From assembly GCF_024721115.1 (NCBI RefSeq), contig NZ_JAMDHK010000002.1, forward strand, positions 124,001 to 188,000: DNA of 64,000 bases. Reading direction: 5' to 3'. Both the position numbers and the translations under genes were made by a program. This DNA comes from Salipiger pentaromativorans. GTDB taxonomy: Bacteria > Pseudomonadota > Alphaproteobacteria > Rhodobacterales > Rhodobacteraceae. Of the stretch, positions 1 to 10,452 are shown piece after piece; the first letter of the stretch is position 1; each line of letters begins with the position of its first letter. The notes under the pieces are model-generated. The model saw only the letters and a list, made by a program, of their open reading frames with translations. It did not search any database and was not told the DNA's origin.

Positions 1-176
1 ACCGCGTCGATGGGGCCGGCACAGGCGGGATCGGCGCGCACCGCCGACAGCGCGTCGAGAATGCCCGAGGTCACGTCCTGCGTGGTGGGCCGCTTGATGG
101 CGAAGAGAACCGCGTCGCCTTCGAGCAGCACCGCGTCCGTGTTGGTGCCGCCCACGTCGATGCCGATGCGCTTCAT
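1..176 (-). CDS. Hydantoinase/oxoprolinase A-type protein, N-terminal fragment
   Basis: Only the first 58 or so codons lie in the window; the gene runs off the left edge. The visible N terminus starts MKRIGIDVGGTNTDAVLLEG, the actin-like nucleotide-binding loop (IDVGGTNTDAVL, about residues 5-16) typical of HyuA/oxoprolinase-type enzymes. These hydrolyse cyclic amides such as hydantoins or 5-oxoproline, usually with ATP. The ATG overlaps the stop of the DUF917 gene (ATGA), so it is the last visible gene of a coupled four-gene operon. Family membership is well supported. The substrate is unknown. Confidence 0.8.
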   Translation of the reverse strand, partial: MKRIGIDVGGTNTDAVLLEGDAVLFAIKRPTTQDVTSGILDALSAVRADPACAGPIDA

Positions 177-1303
177 TCCGCGGCCTCCAGATCGAAAACG
201 GATTTATAGTCGAGATCGTAGCCGAAGGCCCGGGGGCCCACATGCTCCAGCCCCTTCGGCGTCCGGAGCACCTCGGGCGCCTCCATCGCCAGAACCGAGA
301 CGCGCTGGCCGTAGCGGATGGTTTCGGTGCCGATGCCATGGGCGGTCACGCTGTCGAGCAGGCAGATGAGATCGGGTGTCGTGGCGATGGCGGTGCCGCG
401 CGGCTCGGGGCCGTCCCAGGCCACAACCCATTCGTTCTGGAACGAGACCGTCAGTTCGCGCCCGGCATCGGCATCGAGCCCGCTCAGCCGCGCGGTGCCG
501 CGCAGAAACCCCTCGGTGGTGCGGCGTTCGACATCGGTCACCTTGCCGGTGAACAGCAGCTTGGCGCCCTCGGTCTCGATCAGCGCGGCGATCGGGTCGG
601 CGTGGCGGCGCTGCGCCTCGGCCAGCGTGCGGCCGATGCCGATGGCCTTGGTGGTGGTGAAGTGGATGCCCCAGCGCTTGACCTCGGCACCGCTGCGCGG
701 CGCCTTGCAGGTCGAGGCGGTCGAGCCCATCTCGGTCACCATCTTGCGGCCCACGCGCTCGACCCATTTCCACGACGGCGCGGTGCGGATGATCGCCTCG
801 ATTCCGCGCACGTCGTAAAGCACATTGGGGGTCGGGCGCAGGTCGCCGATGGCCGAGGAGGTCATCTGCGCCTCGGGATAGGCGCGGCCCATGAAATCGG
901 TATCGACCACCGGGATGCCCAGATGCGTGGCGGCCATCAGCGCCTGGATGCCGTTGCCGCCGCCGATCTCGACCGACATCACCGCGTCGAACTCCTGGCC
1001 GAGATAGTCCTGCTGGATTCTCACCGCATGGGCGCAGGCGCGGCTGTCCGAAAGGCGTTCCTGGGTGACCAGCGGCGCGCCCATGTTCGACACCACCGCC
1101 ACCCGGGCGTCGTCGGGCAGGTCCATGGGCGACATCAGCGACACGCGGTGGCCGTCGGCATAGAGCCGGCGCATATTGAGCAGCGCCAGATAGGGGCTGC
1201 CGCCGCCGCCGGTGCCCAGCACCCAGGCGCCCACGGCCAGATGCTCGATCTCCTCGGCGCTGATTTCGCGCGCGGGCAGGTCGGGATAGCTGCGAGATTT
1301 CAT
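173..1303 (-). CDS. DUF917 family protein
   Basis: A 376-residue protein. The start MKSRSYPDLP was chosen because it gives an ATGA overlap with the upstream AroM gene; the open frame extends further but only into AroM coding sequence. A glycine-rich TGGGGSPY motif at residues 31-38 and overall length match DUF917. These proteins commonly sit beside hydantoinase/oxoprolinase genes, as here, and are thought to be part of cyclic-amide or related hydrolytic systems. No biochemical role can be read from the sequence. No signal peptide or membrane segment is visible, so it is probably cytosolic. Confidence 0.85.
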   Translation of the reverse strand: MKSRSYPDLPAREISAEEIEHLAVGAWVLGTGGGGSPYLALLNMRRLYADGHRVSLMSPMDLPDDARVAVVSNMGAPLVTQERLSDSRACAHAVRIQQDYLGQEFDAVMSVEIGGGNGIQALMAATHLGIPVVDTDFMGRAYPEAQMTSSAIGDLRPTPNVLYDVRGIEAIIRTAPSWKWVERVGRKMVTEMGSTASTCKAPRSGAEVKRWGIHFTTTKAIGIGRTLAEAQRRHADPIAALIETEGAKLLFTGKVTDVERRTTEGFLRGTARLSGLDADAGRELTVSFQNEWVVAWDGPEPRGTAIATTPDLICLLDSVTAHGIGTETIRYGQRVSVLAMEAPEVLRTPKGLEHVGPRAFGYDLDYKSVFDLEAAE

Positions 1304-1977
1304 GTGGTCAGTTCCTCCATCACCCGCGCGGCGCAGGCGACGGCCAGCACCACGGGGCGGTTGATCCGGGCGCCGATCCGCGCCTTGTCGGCGGCGGTGT
1401 AGCCCATGCAGTCCATGACGATCAGCTCCGGCTGTCCGGCGGCAAGCCTTGCGGCCGCCGCGTCGATCTCTTCCGGTGACGATCCGGGGCGCAGTGCCTC
1501 GGCCACCAGCGTGACGCCCTCGCGCTCCCATTTGCGGGTCAGTTTGCCCACCTGCTCGGGCAGCGGCACCAGCACACCCAGCCGCCCGCGCTCGAACACC
1601 GCGCCCACCACCGCATCGAGGATGCGCGAGGGGCGCAGCAGCACGCCGGCGCCTCGCAGCTCGGGAAAGGTGCCGGTGCAGGACAGCAGTGTCACGTCGA
1701 AGCCTTCGGAGGCAAGCTCGTCCAGCCGCCGCTGCACGCCCGCCGTCACCACATCGTGGCTGACGGTGATCGGCATCCCGTCGCGGCGATAGGTGAACAG
1801 CGCGCTGTCCTCGGGGCCGGGCGCGGCGGCGGTGATCTCGTCATTGCTGAGGTCGTCCAGCGCGCCGCGCTGCACCAGTTCGATGCCGGGGGACAGGACA
1901 CGGGCAAGCTCGTCGGTCTGTCCCGGGCGTGGGGTCTGGCCGATGCTGACAATGGCGGCGCGGCGGGTCACGGTCAT
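1300..1977 (-). CDS. AroM family protein
   Basis: A 225-residue protein with the IGQTPRPG motif (residues 12-19) of AroM proteins. It has two well separated cysteines, C100 in LLSCTGTFPEL and C190 in VMDCMGYTA. Their placement resembles the paired catalytic cysteines of the Asp/Glu/hydantoin racemase fold; that reading is inference. It sits between the nitroreductase and DUF917 genes with 4-bp overlaps on both sides, so the three are translationally coupled. AroM has no firmly assigned function. Co-occurrence with DUF917 and a hydantoinase suggests a racemase-like step in cyclic amide catabolism. Confidence 0.85.
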   Translation of the reverse strand: MTVTRRAAIVSIGQTPRPGQTDELARVLSPGIELVQRGALDDLSNDEITAAAPGPEDSALFTYRRDGMPITVSHDVVTAGVQRRLDELASEGFDVTLLSCTGTFPELRGAGVLLRPSRILDAVVGAVFERGRLGVLVPLPEQVGKLTRKWEREGVTLVAEALRPGSSPEEIDAAAARLAAGQPELIVMDCMGYTAADKARIGARINRPVVLAVACAARVMEELTT

Positions 1978-3035
1978 CCTTTCAGCGGCAGGTTCATGGT
2001 CAGGCAGGTGTCGAGCGGTCCGCGTTGCGAGACGGGCACGGTGAGCGTCTCGGGCAGGTTTCCAAAGCCGATCATCACCGCCACCAACGCGCTTTCGGGA
2101 ATGCCGGTGAGCTCGCGCAGCGCCTGGTCCTGGGGGTATTCCTCACCCCAGTTCAGCATCACGGCGCCGAGGCCCTCGGCATGCAGCCCCAGAGCCAGCG
2201 ACATGGCGAACATGCCCGCATCGACCCAGCCCTGATAGCGTTCCTCGACCTCGTACCAATGGGTGAGATCGCTGGCGACGATGGCGACACCGGAGACCTC
2301 GTGGCCGAAATTGCGGTTGCCCGACTGCATCGCCAGAACCCGCTGCACCGCCTCGGGCTCGGTCCAGATCCAGACCCGGCAGGTCTGGCGGTTGCAGCTC
2401 GAAGGGGTCATCTGCGCCGCCCGCACGGCGCGGTCGATCTTGTCGGGCGCGACCGGGCCGGGCGCGAAGCGGCGGATCGAATGGCGCGCTTCGGCGAAAT
2501 CGAGGAAGTCGATCTTGCCACGGCGCTGGATCTCCTCGCGCGTGACGGTTTCGGTGCCGCCGCGCAGCGGGGCGCCCTGCCAGTCGCGCAGCGCCGCGAT
2601 CTGCCCCAACTCCTGGTCGAGCGCGGCGATGTCCTGGCCGGCGCCGGCGTTGAAATCGCGATAGGCCTCCAGCGTGCGCAGCATGATCTCGCAGGTCGCA
2701 TCCCAGCCGTAATGCCGGGCATAGCTGCCGAGATCGTCGCATAGCAGCGCCACCCGGTCCTTGCCGAAACCCGCGCGGGGGCTGCGCATCGACAGGCCGT
2801 ATTCGAGGAAATGCCCGGTCATATGCATCCGCGAGCGCAGCGTTTCCCGCCCCTTGATGCCGGTCAGATAGGAGTGTTTCCAGAGTCGCCGCGCGTCATA
2901 GGCGGCGTTGAGCGTCAGCACCCAGGCCAGTTTCAGCCTGGCCCAAGGGCCCACGATCCGCGCGCCCTTGGGCTGGGCGGGGGCCATTGCGGCGGGCCCT
3001 CGCGTGGGGGCGGCGGATGTTTCGGTGGCGGTCAT
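1974..3035 (-). CDS. Nitroreductase family protein with N-terminal extension
   Basis: A 353-residue protein starting MTATETSAAP; the longer open frame upstream runs into the pcaF terminator and is not credible. The C-terminal half is an FMN-dependent nitroreductase domain, with RHSIRRF (184-190) forming the flavin-phosphate site and PSSCNRQTC (211-219) following. About 150 residues precede it, as in nitroreductase-like proteins of polysaccharide loci, rather than a bare 200-residue oxidoreductase. It is the promoter-proximal gene of the AroM-DUF917-hydantoinase set, overlapping AroM by 4 bp. The physiological substrate is unknown. Confidence 0.8.
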   Translation of the reverse strand: MTATETSAAPTRGPAAMAPAQPKGARIVGPWARLKLAWVLTLNAAYDARRLWKHSYLTGIKGRETLRSRMHMTGHFLEYGLSMRSPRAGFGKDRVALLCDDLGSYARHYGWDATCEIMLRTLEAYRDFNAGAGQDIAALDQELGQIAALRDWQGAPLRGGTETVTREEIQRRGKIDFLDFAEARHSIRRFAPGPVAPDKIDRAVRAAQMTPSSCNRQTCRVWIWTEPEAVQRVLAMQSGNRNFGHEVSGVAIVASDLTHWYEVEERYQGWVDAGMFAMSLALGLHAEGLGAVMLNWGEEYPQDQALRELTGIPESALVAVMIGFGNLPETLTVPVSQRGPLDTCLTMNLPLKG

Positions 3036-3149
3036 GGCGGGGCCTTGCGGGGCTCGGATCAGATGCCCGAAGTGTGGGCCCCGCGCCCGTCCGGGATCAA
3101 TTCGGGACAAACCCGTAGGGGCAGACCCCGCGATGTTCCGCTTCTGCCG

Positions 3150-3178
3150 AAAAAAGCGGCGCCCTTGCGGGCGCCGCT
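3150..3178 (-). terminator. Rho-independent terminator of the thiolase gene
   Basis: Read on the minus strand, GCGGCGCCC (3156-3164) pairs with GGGCGCCGC (3169-3177) around a 4-nt loop. Six T residues follow (complement of A3150-3155). It lies 42 bp past the thiolase stop and separates that gene from the nitroreductase operon. Confidence 0.85.
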
Positions 3179-3219
3179 GGCGGGGCTGGGTTTTCCACGC
3201 GGTGCTTGGGCGCGCGCCG

Positions 3220-4418
<1,199 letters not shown>

Positions 4419-4422
<4 letters not shown>

Positions 4423-4547
4423 GGTTGCATCTCCGTCGCGGTATGTGCGGCTGCGGGGCCGTTCGCAGGCCGCCCGGCGGGCGGTTGCGGGAGCGGGCCC
4501 GGCACGGGCCGAGCGTCCTCGGATGGGCGGGCGATATGTCTCGTCAT
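4419..4547 (-). CDS. Small proline-rich ORF (42 aa) coupled to the thiolase
   Basis: An unrecognised 42-codon frame beginning MTRHIARPSEDARPVPG, rich in proline and alanine. It has a near-perfect Shine-Dalgarno (AGGAGG, complement of 4552-4557) about 5 nt before its ATG, and its stop overlaps the thiolase ATG (ATGA). The strong ribosome site and coupling suggest it is translated and may set pcaF translation. No membrane segment or known domain is visible. It could be a leader peptide or simply a translated leader with no functional product. Confidence 0.5.
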
Positions 4548-4658
4548 GAGATCCTCCTATGGGGGTTGCGGGGGGATCCTCTGCCGCGTCACGCGGCGCT
4601 GTGAAGTGTATTTGTGCGCATTGCGCTTTTTGTTCATAATGTGTATTCCCATGTCTAA
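4548..4658. promoter_or_regulatory. Divergent promoter region between pcaF and the IclR regulator
   Basis: This spacer must carry both promoters. It contains a 15-bp dyad, GCCGCGTCACGCGGC, at 4583-4597 and a partial dyad GCGCATTGCGC at 4616-4626. A CATAAT -10-like hexamer follows at about 4635 on the plus strand. IclR proteins bind dyads between divergent genes, so these are candidate operators. Which dyad is used is not evident. Confidence 0.4.
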
Positions 4659-5417
4659 ATGGCGAACAAAACCGACATCATTGCCTCGATGCTCAAGGGA
4701 TTGCGCGTGATCGAGACCTTCAGCGCCGAGCGTCCGCGACTCGCCATCGCCGAGGTGGCCGAGCTGACGGGGCTCGACCGGGCAACCGCGCGGCGCTGCC
4801 TGCTGACGCTGCATGAGGGCGGCTATGCCACCTATGACGGCAAGTTCTTCACGCTCACGCCGCGCGTGCTGCGGCTGGGCATGGGGGCGCTGGCGGCGCT
4901 GCCGCTGGCGCAGCTCGTGCAGCCCTGGCTGGACCAGCTTTCCGAGCAGATCGGGCAATCGACCTCGGTCTGCATCCTCGACGACACCGACATCGTCTAT
5001 ATCGCCCGGGCGGCGCAGCGCCGGGTGATGTCGATCGGGCTGATGCCGGGCTCGCGGCTGCCGGCGCATTGCACCTCGATGGGCCGGGTGCTGCTGGCGG
5101 CGCTGCCCGAGGAGGAGGCGCGGGCGATTGTCGAACGCTCGGATCTGAGCCCGCGCACCCCGGTCAGCCTGACCGATCCCGAAGAGATCATGCAGCGGCT
5201 CGTGCAGGTGCGGGCGCAGGGCTATGCGCTCAACGATCAGGAGGTGGAGCTGGGGCTGCGGTCGCTTGCGGTGCCGCTGATCTCGGCGCGGGGCCGGGTG
5301 GTGGGGGCGATGAACACCGGCGTCGCGGCGGTGCAGGGCGATGCGGACGAGATGGTGCGCCTCTATCTGCCCGCGCTGACGAAGGTGCAGGAGGGGCTGC
5401 GCCGGATCCTGCCGTGA
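4659..5417 (+). CDS. pcaR: IclR family regulator, PcaR/PcaU-like
   Basis: A 252-residue IclR-type regulator. A winged helix-turn-helix occupies roughly residues 10-75, with the recognition region near LAIAEVAELTGLDRATARR. The IclR effector-binding domain follows from about residue 80. The segment YDGKFFTLTPRVLRLGMG resembles the Pca regulon branch (PcaR, PcaU, PobR), which responds to beta-ketoadipate or aromatic acids. It is divergent from a PcaF-type thiolase, consistent with local control of that gene. No clear Shine-Dalgarno precedes the chosen ATG, so the start is less certain than the family. Confidence 0.8.
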   Translation: MANKTDIIASMLKGLRVIETFSAERPRLAIAEVAELTGLDRATARRCLLTLHEGGYATYDGKFFTLTPRVLRLGMGALAALPLAQLVQPWLDQLSEQIGQSTSVCILDDTDIVYIARAAQRRVMSIGLMPGSRLPAHCTSMGRVLLAALPEEEARAIVERSDLSPRTPVSLTDPEEIMQRLVQVRAQGYALNDQEVELGLRSLAVPLISARGRVVGAMNTGVAAVQGDADEMVRLYLPALTKVQEGLRRILP

Positions 5418-5549
5418 CTTTCGGAGCGACAGTTCCGCAATTAAATATTATATTTCAGTGCATTGTGGTGGTGTCTTGATGATCCGCGCGAGCGGGTCGC
5501 ATCTACGCCCGAGCGGGCGAAGACGGCCCTTCGCCGGGCGGGCACCGGG

Positions 5550-6041
5550 TCAGAACAGCAGGCTGGCGCAAAGCCCCAGCAGGATCGGCGCGGGAAGCGA
5601 GATAAGCACCCGCGCAAGGGTGAATTGCCTGCCCATCAGCGGCACCTCGTAGCTGAGCGTGCGCACCATCGAGACCAGCGACCAGGCGGTGATATAGGCG
5701 ACAAGCGCGCCGGCCCCGGCGCCGGCCTTGAGCGCCGAGGCGCCGATGGCGAAGGCCACGAAGGGCCCGCCGGGGGTGAGCAGGCCGAAGCCCGAGGCGA
5801 TCAGGATGCCCTGAAGCCCGGATTGCGCGCTGAGCCAGCGCTGGACGAAGGCTTCGGGCAGCAGCGCGGCCAGGAACCCTGCGCCCACAAGCCCCACCAC
5901 CAGACGCGGCAGCATGAAAAGAAAGGTCTCGGTGGCGCGGCGGTACAGCTCGGGCCGCGCTTCGGGCGCGGTGCGGTTGAGATGCGCCAGCGCCCAGAGC
6001 GCGGCGCCCCAGATCAGGATCGTGCCGATCAGGATATTCAC
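5550..6041 (-). CDS. Half-size integral membrane permease (B partner)
   Basis: A 163-residue membrane protein of about four hydrophobic segments, starting with GTG (V-NILIGTILIW) that overlaps the stop of its upstream partner (GTGA). The segment LLTPGGPFVAFAIG near residue 93 mirrors VIPGGPAVTFPLTLG in the partner. Both end in a V-L-I-SLPAPILLGL type helix. The pattern looks like each half of a COG0701/UPF0718-type permease split into two genes. The transported compound is unknown. The pair is divergent from the ABC importer operon and shares its regulatory region. Confidence 0.6.
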   Translation of the reverse strand: MNILIGTILIWGAALWALAHLNRTAPEARPELYRRATETFLFMLPRLVVGLVGAGFLAALLPEAFVQRWLSAQSGLQGILIASGFGLLTPGGPFVAFAIGASALKAGAGAGALVAYITAWSLVSMVRTLSYEVPLMGRQFTLARVLISLPAPILLGLCASLLF

Positions 6042-6586
6042 TCCGCCTGCCTCCGTGCCCGGTGCCGCACCGCCGCGCGCAGCCCGAGGCCCAGAAGGAT
6101 CGGCACCGGCAGGCTGAGCAGTACCCGCAGCAGCACCAGATCGGGCGGCAGGAAAGTCAGCTCCCAGACGATCGTCCGGTTGAGCCCCAGCAGGATCCAG
6201 CCGGTCACCATCGCCACGCCCGCCGCCAGATCGGCCCCGGCGCTCATCAGCCCGAGGGTCAGCGGAAAGGTCACCGCCGGCCCGCCGGGGATCACCGCCC
6301 CCGCCGTGGCGGCGATGGCCAGCCCGCGAATGCCGCTTTCGGGCCCCACATGCCGCAGCACCTTGTCCTTGGGCAGCACCAGCGCCAGCGCCGTGGCCAG
6401 CAGGACACCCGCCGCGATCTTCGGCAGAAGCAGCAGCGCCAGCCCCAGATCCGACAGCAGGATGTCGCGGAACCGTTCCCAGCCTTGGGTGACCAGCACG
6501 CCGGTGCCGCTGCACAGCGCGATGGCCAGAACGAAGAAAAAGCCGCCATCGAACAGGCGGCGCCGGGGGCGGGGATCGGGAGACAT
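6038..6586 (-). CDS. Half-size integral membrane permease (A partner)
   Basis: A 182-residue membrane protein. Start MSPDPRPRRR was chosen because AAGGTG lies about 5 nt upstream; an in-frame ATG at 6661 is possible but would overlap the regulatory region. It has about five hydrophobic stretches, with a conserved re-entrant-looking GAVIPGGPAVTFPL loop and a terminal LLSLPVPILLGLGL helix shared with the B partner. The two proteins are probably paralogous and form a heteromeric permease. Substrate unknown. The operator-like box at 6677-6693 sits upstream of its start. Confidence 0.6.
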   Translation of the reverse strand: MSPDPRPRRRLFDGGFFFVLAIALCSGTGVLVTQGWERFRDILLSDLGLALLLLPKIAAGVLLATALALVLPKDKVLRHVGPESGIRGLAIAATAGAVIPGGPAVTFPLTLGLMSAGADLAAGVAMVTGWILLGLNRTIVWELTFLPPDLVLLRVLLSLPVPILLGLGLRAAVRHRARRQAE

Positions 6587-6676
6587 GACACCTTGGGTGG
6601 TCGTGAAAGCTGGGCGCAAGGTACCTCCGGATGTTTCCGGCGCCACAGGATTTTGTGGCATTTGCCTGTGGGTAAA

Positions 6677-6693
6677 ACATACGGATGAATTTT
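6677..6693. promoter_or_regulatory. Candidate phn operator (site A)
   Basis: On the minus strand this reads AAAATTCATCCGTATGT. It matches 15 of the first 16 bases of the box at 23847-23864 and resembles those at 14757 and 23636. It lies between the divergent permease pair and the ABC-importer operon, so it could control either or both. Confidence 0.55.
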
Positions 6694-6736
6694 CCGGATT
6701 GGTAAGTTGTTGATTTGAAATGAAACAGGCGCAGAG

Positions 6737-6765
6737 CCGTCATCAACCCGAAACAATCGGGACGC
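6737..6765 (+). promoter_or_regulatory. Pho-box-like repeat before the ABC importer operon
   Basis: CCGTCAT (6737), CCGAAAC (6748) and GGGACGC (6759) recur at 11-bp steps, the periodicity of PhoB boxes. Only the first repeat matches the CTGTCAT consensus well. The layout and sequence resemble the phnC upstream region, both having CGTCATCAA then GACGCAAA. It lies about 100 bp before the binding-protein gene. Confidence 0.45.
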
Positions 6766-6861
6766 AAAGAATTCGCCAAACTGCAATCTGCCGGAGTCAT
6801 TCGGACGACAGGGAGGGCCGCAAGGGGCGATCGCAGCCCCGATCCAACCGGAGACCTCCCG

Positions 6862-8442
6862 ATGTTGAAACGCCTCAAGACCTTTCTGGCGGCCACCGCG
6901 CTGTCGCTGACGGCGGTTTTGCCCGCCGCGGCGCAGGACGACCGCCCCGATCTCACCGTTGCGGTGAACAACCTGCCCGACAGCCTCGAAAGCATCGAAG
7001 AGATGGGCAACGTCGCCGTGCGCATCACTTATTCGATGTTCGACAGCCTGATCCGCCGCGATTTCCTGGCCGACGGCTCGGGCACCGCCTCCAAGCTGGT
7101 GCCGGGCCTTGCCGAAAGCTGGACCCGCATCGACGACCGCACGCTCGAGCTGACGCTGCGCCAGGGCGTGACCTTCCATGACGGCTCGGAACTCACCTCC
7201 GACGATGTGGTGTTCTCGTTCAATGCCGGGCGCGGCCATGGCTACGACCCGCTGATCGGCGGCGCCAAACGGTTCATGCTGACCGTCAGCCATATCGAGC
7301 CGGTGGACAAATACACCGTGCGCGTCGTCTCGAAAGAGCCCGATGTGCTGCTGGAACAGCGCCTTGCGGGCTATGCCTTCTGGGTGGTCGAGAACAAGAG
7401 CTACCTGACCATGGGCAAGGACGCCTTTGCCCGCAAGCCGGTCGGTACCGGCCCCTATAAGATGGATGAATGGGTCGATGGCGAATATATCCGCCTCGTC
7501 TCGCATGACGATTATTTCGGCGGCAAGCCGACCGCGAAATCGGTGACCTTCGTGCAGGTGCCGGAAGTGTCGGCGCGGATCGCGGGGCTGGTGTCGGGCG
7601 AATACGACATCGCGGTGAACATCCCGCCGGATCAGATCCCGGTGATCGAGGGCTATGACGACCTCAAGGTCGAACAGATCGTGCTCGACAACACCCATAT
7701 GCTGGTCTTCTTCAACGACGGCCCGACCGCGCATAAGGAAGTGCGTCAGGCGCTGAGCCTCGCCATCAATCGCGACCTGCTGCGCGAGGCGCTCTGGGGC
7801 GGCAAGAACTACACGCCCAACGGCCACCAGCTTCCGTCCTATGTGATGTATATCGAGGACTACCCCGCCTTCGAATACAACCCCGAGAAGGCGCGGCAGA
7901 TCCTCGCCGAGTGCAACTGCTACAACGGCGAGGAAATCGTCTACAAACTGCCGCTGAACTATTACCTGCTGTCGCTGGAAGCGGCGCAGGCGATGCAGCA
8001 GATGTGGCGCGAGGTCGGTCTGAACGTCACGCTTCAGCCGGTCGAGAACTGGTCGCAGGTGCGTGACCCCGACCAGCCGGTGAACATCCGTCCCTGGTCC
8101 AACACCCACCGTCTTCCCGACCCGACCGGCAGCTTCGTGCCGCAATGGGGCAAGGAAAGCGACATCCAGAACGACGCACAAAAGCCCGTGCGCAGCTGGC
8201 AGGCGCCCGAGCGTTTCAATGCGCTTCAGGACACCATCATCACCGCGACCGATTGGGATGCGCGTCAGGCGGCCTATCGCGAGGCGCTGGACATCTGGAC
8301 CGACGAGGCCCCGGGCACCATGCTTTACAACCCGCTCGAGACCTATGCGCTGCGTCGGGACATCGGCTGGAAGCCCTATGCGCTCTATTACATGGACCTG
8401 CGCCCCTACAACCTGACCTTCGGCGACGCTCCCAACAACTGA
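6862..8442 (+). CDS. ABC importer substrate-binding protein, family 5 (peptide/opine type)
   Basis: A 526-residue periplasmic binding protein. A Sec signal peptide spans about residues 1-25 (KRLKTF, hydrophobic core, AAA-Q). The fold markers of SBP_5 proteins are present, including LVPGLAESW and RQGVTFHDGSELTSDDVVFS. Family members bind peptides, nickel, opines or sugar-phosphate opines such as agrocinopine (AccA). It heads an operon with two ATPases, two permeases, an isomerase and a phosphodiesterase. The phosphodiesterase and the Pho/phn-like promoter elements suggest a phospho- or phosphonodiester ligand rather than peptides. The ligand is inferred, not seen. Confidence 0.85.
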   Translation: MLKRLKTFLAATALSLTAVLPAAAQDDRPDLTVAVNNLPDSLESIEEMGNVAVRITYSMFDSLIRRDFLADGSGTASKLVPGLAESWTRIDDRTLELTLRQGVTFHDGSELTSDDVVFSFNAGRGHGYDPLIGGAKRFMLTVSHIEPVDKYTVRVVSKEPDVLLEQRLAGYAFWVVENKSYLTMGKDAFARKPVGTGPYKMDEWVDGEYIRLVSHDDYFGGKPTAKSVTFVQVPEVSARIAGLVSGEYDIAVNIPPDQIPVIEGYDDLKVEQIVLDNTHMLVFFNDGPTAHKEVRQALSLAINRDLLREALWGGKNYTPNGHQLPSYVMYIEDYPAFEYNPEKARQILAECNCYNGEEIVYKLPLNYYLLSLEAAQAMQQMWREVGLNVTLQPVENWSQVRDPDQPVNIRPWSNTHRLPDPTGSFVPQWGKESDIQNDAQKPVRSWQAPERFNALQDTIITATDWDARQAAYREALDIWTDEAPGTMLYNPLETYALRRDIGWKPYALYYMDLRPYNLTFGDAPNN

Positions 8443-8452
8443 GCCTTGCCCG

Positions 8453-8480
8453 CCCCGGCGCGCGGTCGCGCGCGCCGGGG
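8453..8480 (+). other. Intra-operon stem-loop
   Basis: CCCCGGCGCGCG (8453-8464) pairs with CGCGCGCCGGGG (8469-8480) around a 4-nt loop, between the binding-protein gene and the first ATPase. There is no strong T-tract. It probably stabilises or partly terminates the message so that the binding protein is made in excess. Confidence 0.6.
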
Positions 8481-8506
8481 ATTTCGCTATTTCCCGAAAG
8501 TCCGAA

Positions 8507-9492
8507 ATGCTGTTTTCCGCCGAAAACCTCTCGGTCGAGATCGACCGTCCCCTCCGCGATCCCGTGTCCCCGGTGCGCGGCGTGAGCTTCTCCCTCGATG
8601 CCGGCATGACGCTGGCGCTGGTGGGAGAATCCGGCTGCGGCAAGTCGATGACCTGCCTTGCCATCGCGGGGCTGCTGCCCAAGCGCGGCCGGATCTCCGG
8701 CGGGGCGCTGAAACTCGACGGGCAGGACCTTTGCGCGCTGCCCGAGAACGAGGCGCAGGCGCTGCGCCGCCGCCATCTGTCGAGCGTGTTTCAGGACGCC
8801 ACCGGCGGGCTGAACCCGGTGCGCAGCATCGGCTGGCAGGTGGCCGAGGCGGTGCGGCTGCGCAAGGGCGCCACGCGGCACGAGGCCCAGGCCGAGGCGG
8901 TGCGCCTGCTGGGCCGCGTCGGCCTGCCGGACCCGGAGCGCCGGGCGCGCGAATATCCGCATCAGTTCTCCGGCGGCATGAACCAGCGCGCCATGATCGC
9001 GCTCGCCATCGCAGGCAACCCGCGCCTGCTGATCGCCGACGAGGCGACCACGGCGCTGGACGTGACGCTTCAGGCGCAGATCCTCGACCTGATCGCCGAT
9101 CTGCGCAGCAGCCTCGGCATGGGGGTGATCTTTGTCACCCACGATCTTGGCCTTGTCGCCCAGACCGCCGACCGCGTGGCGGTGATGTATGCGGGGCGCA
9201 TCGCTGAACGCGCCGATGTGGCCGATCTTTTTGCCGCGCCGCGCCACCCCTACGCCCACGGGCTGCTGTCCTCGCTGCCCGAGCGGCAGGCGCAGGGCGG
9301 GCGGCTCGCCACCATCCCCGGCACCGTGCCGCCCATCGACGCGTTGCCCGGCGGCTGCGCCTTTGCGCCGCGCTGCCCGCGCGTCAGCGACCGCTGCGGG
9401 CAGGAGATGCCCGAACTGGCGCTTGGTGCCGCTTGCCATCATCCGCTGCCGCCCGGCCGCGCCGCCGCGACGATCCGCGAAAGAGAGTTCTC

Positions 9493-9496
<4 letters not shown>
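8507..9496 (+). CDS. ABC transporter ATPase (DppD/OppD-like)
   Basis: A 329-residue ATPase. Walker A is GESGCGKS (40-47), the signature is FSGGMNQR (154-161) and Walker B is LLIADEATTALD (174-185). A C-terminal cysteine-bearing oligopeptide-type extension (CAFAPRCPRVSDRC) is present, as in DppD/OppD proteins. It energises the family-5 importer with the following ATPase, which it overlaps by 4 bp (ATGA). It lies on the cytosolic face of the membrane. Function as an importer subunit is secure; the substrate is not. Confidence 0.85.
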
Positions 9497-10448
<952 letters not shown>

Positions 10449-10452
<4 letters not shown>

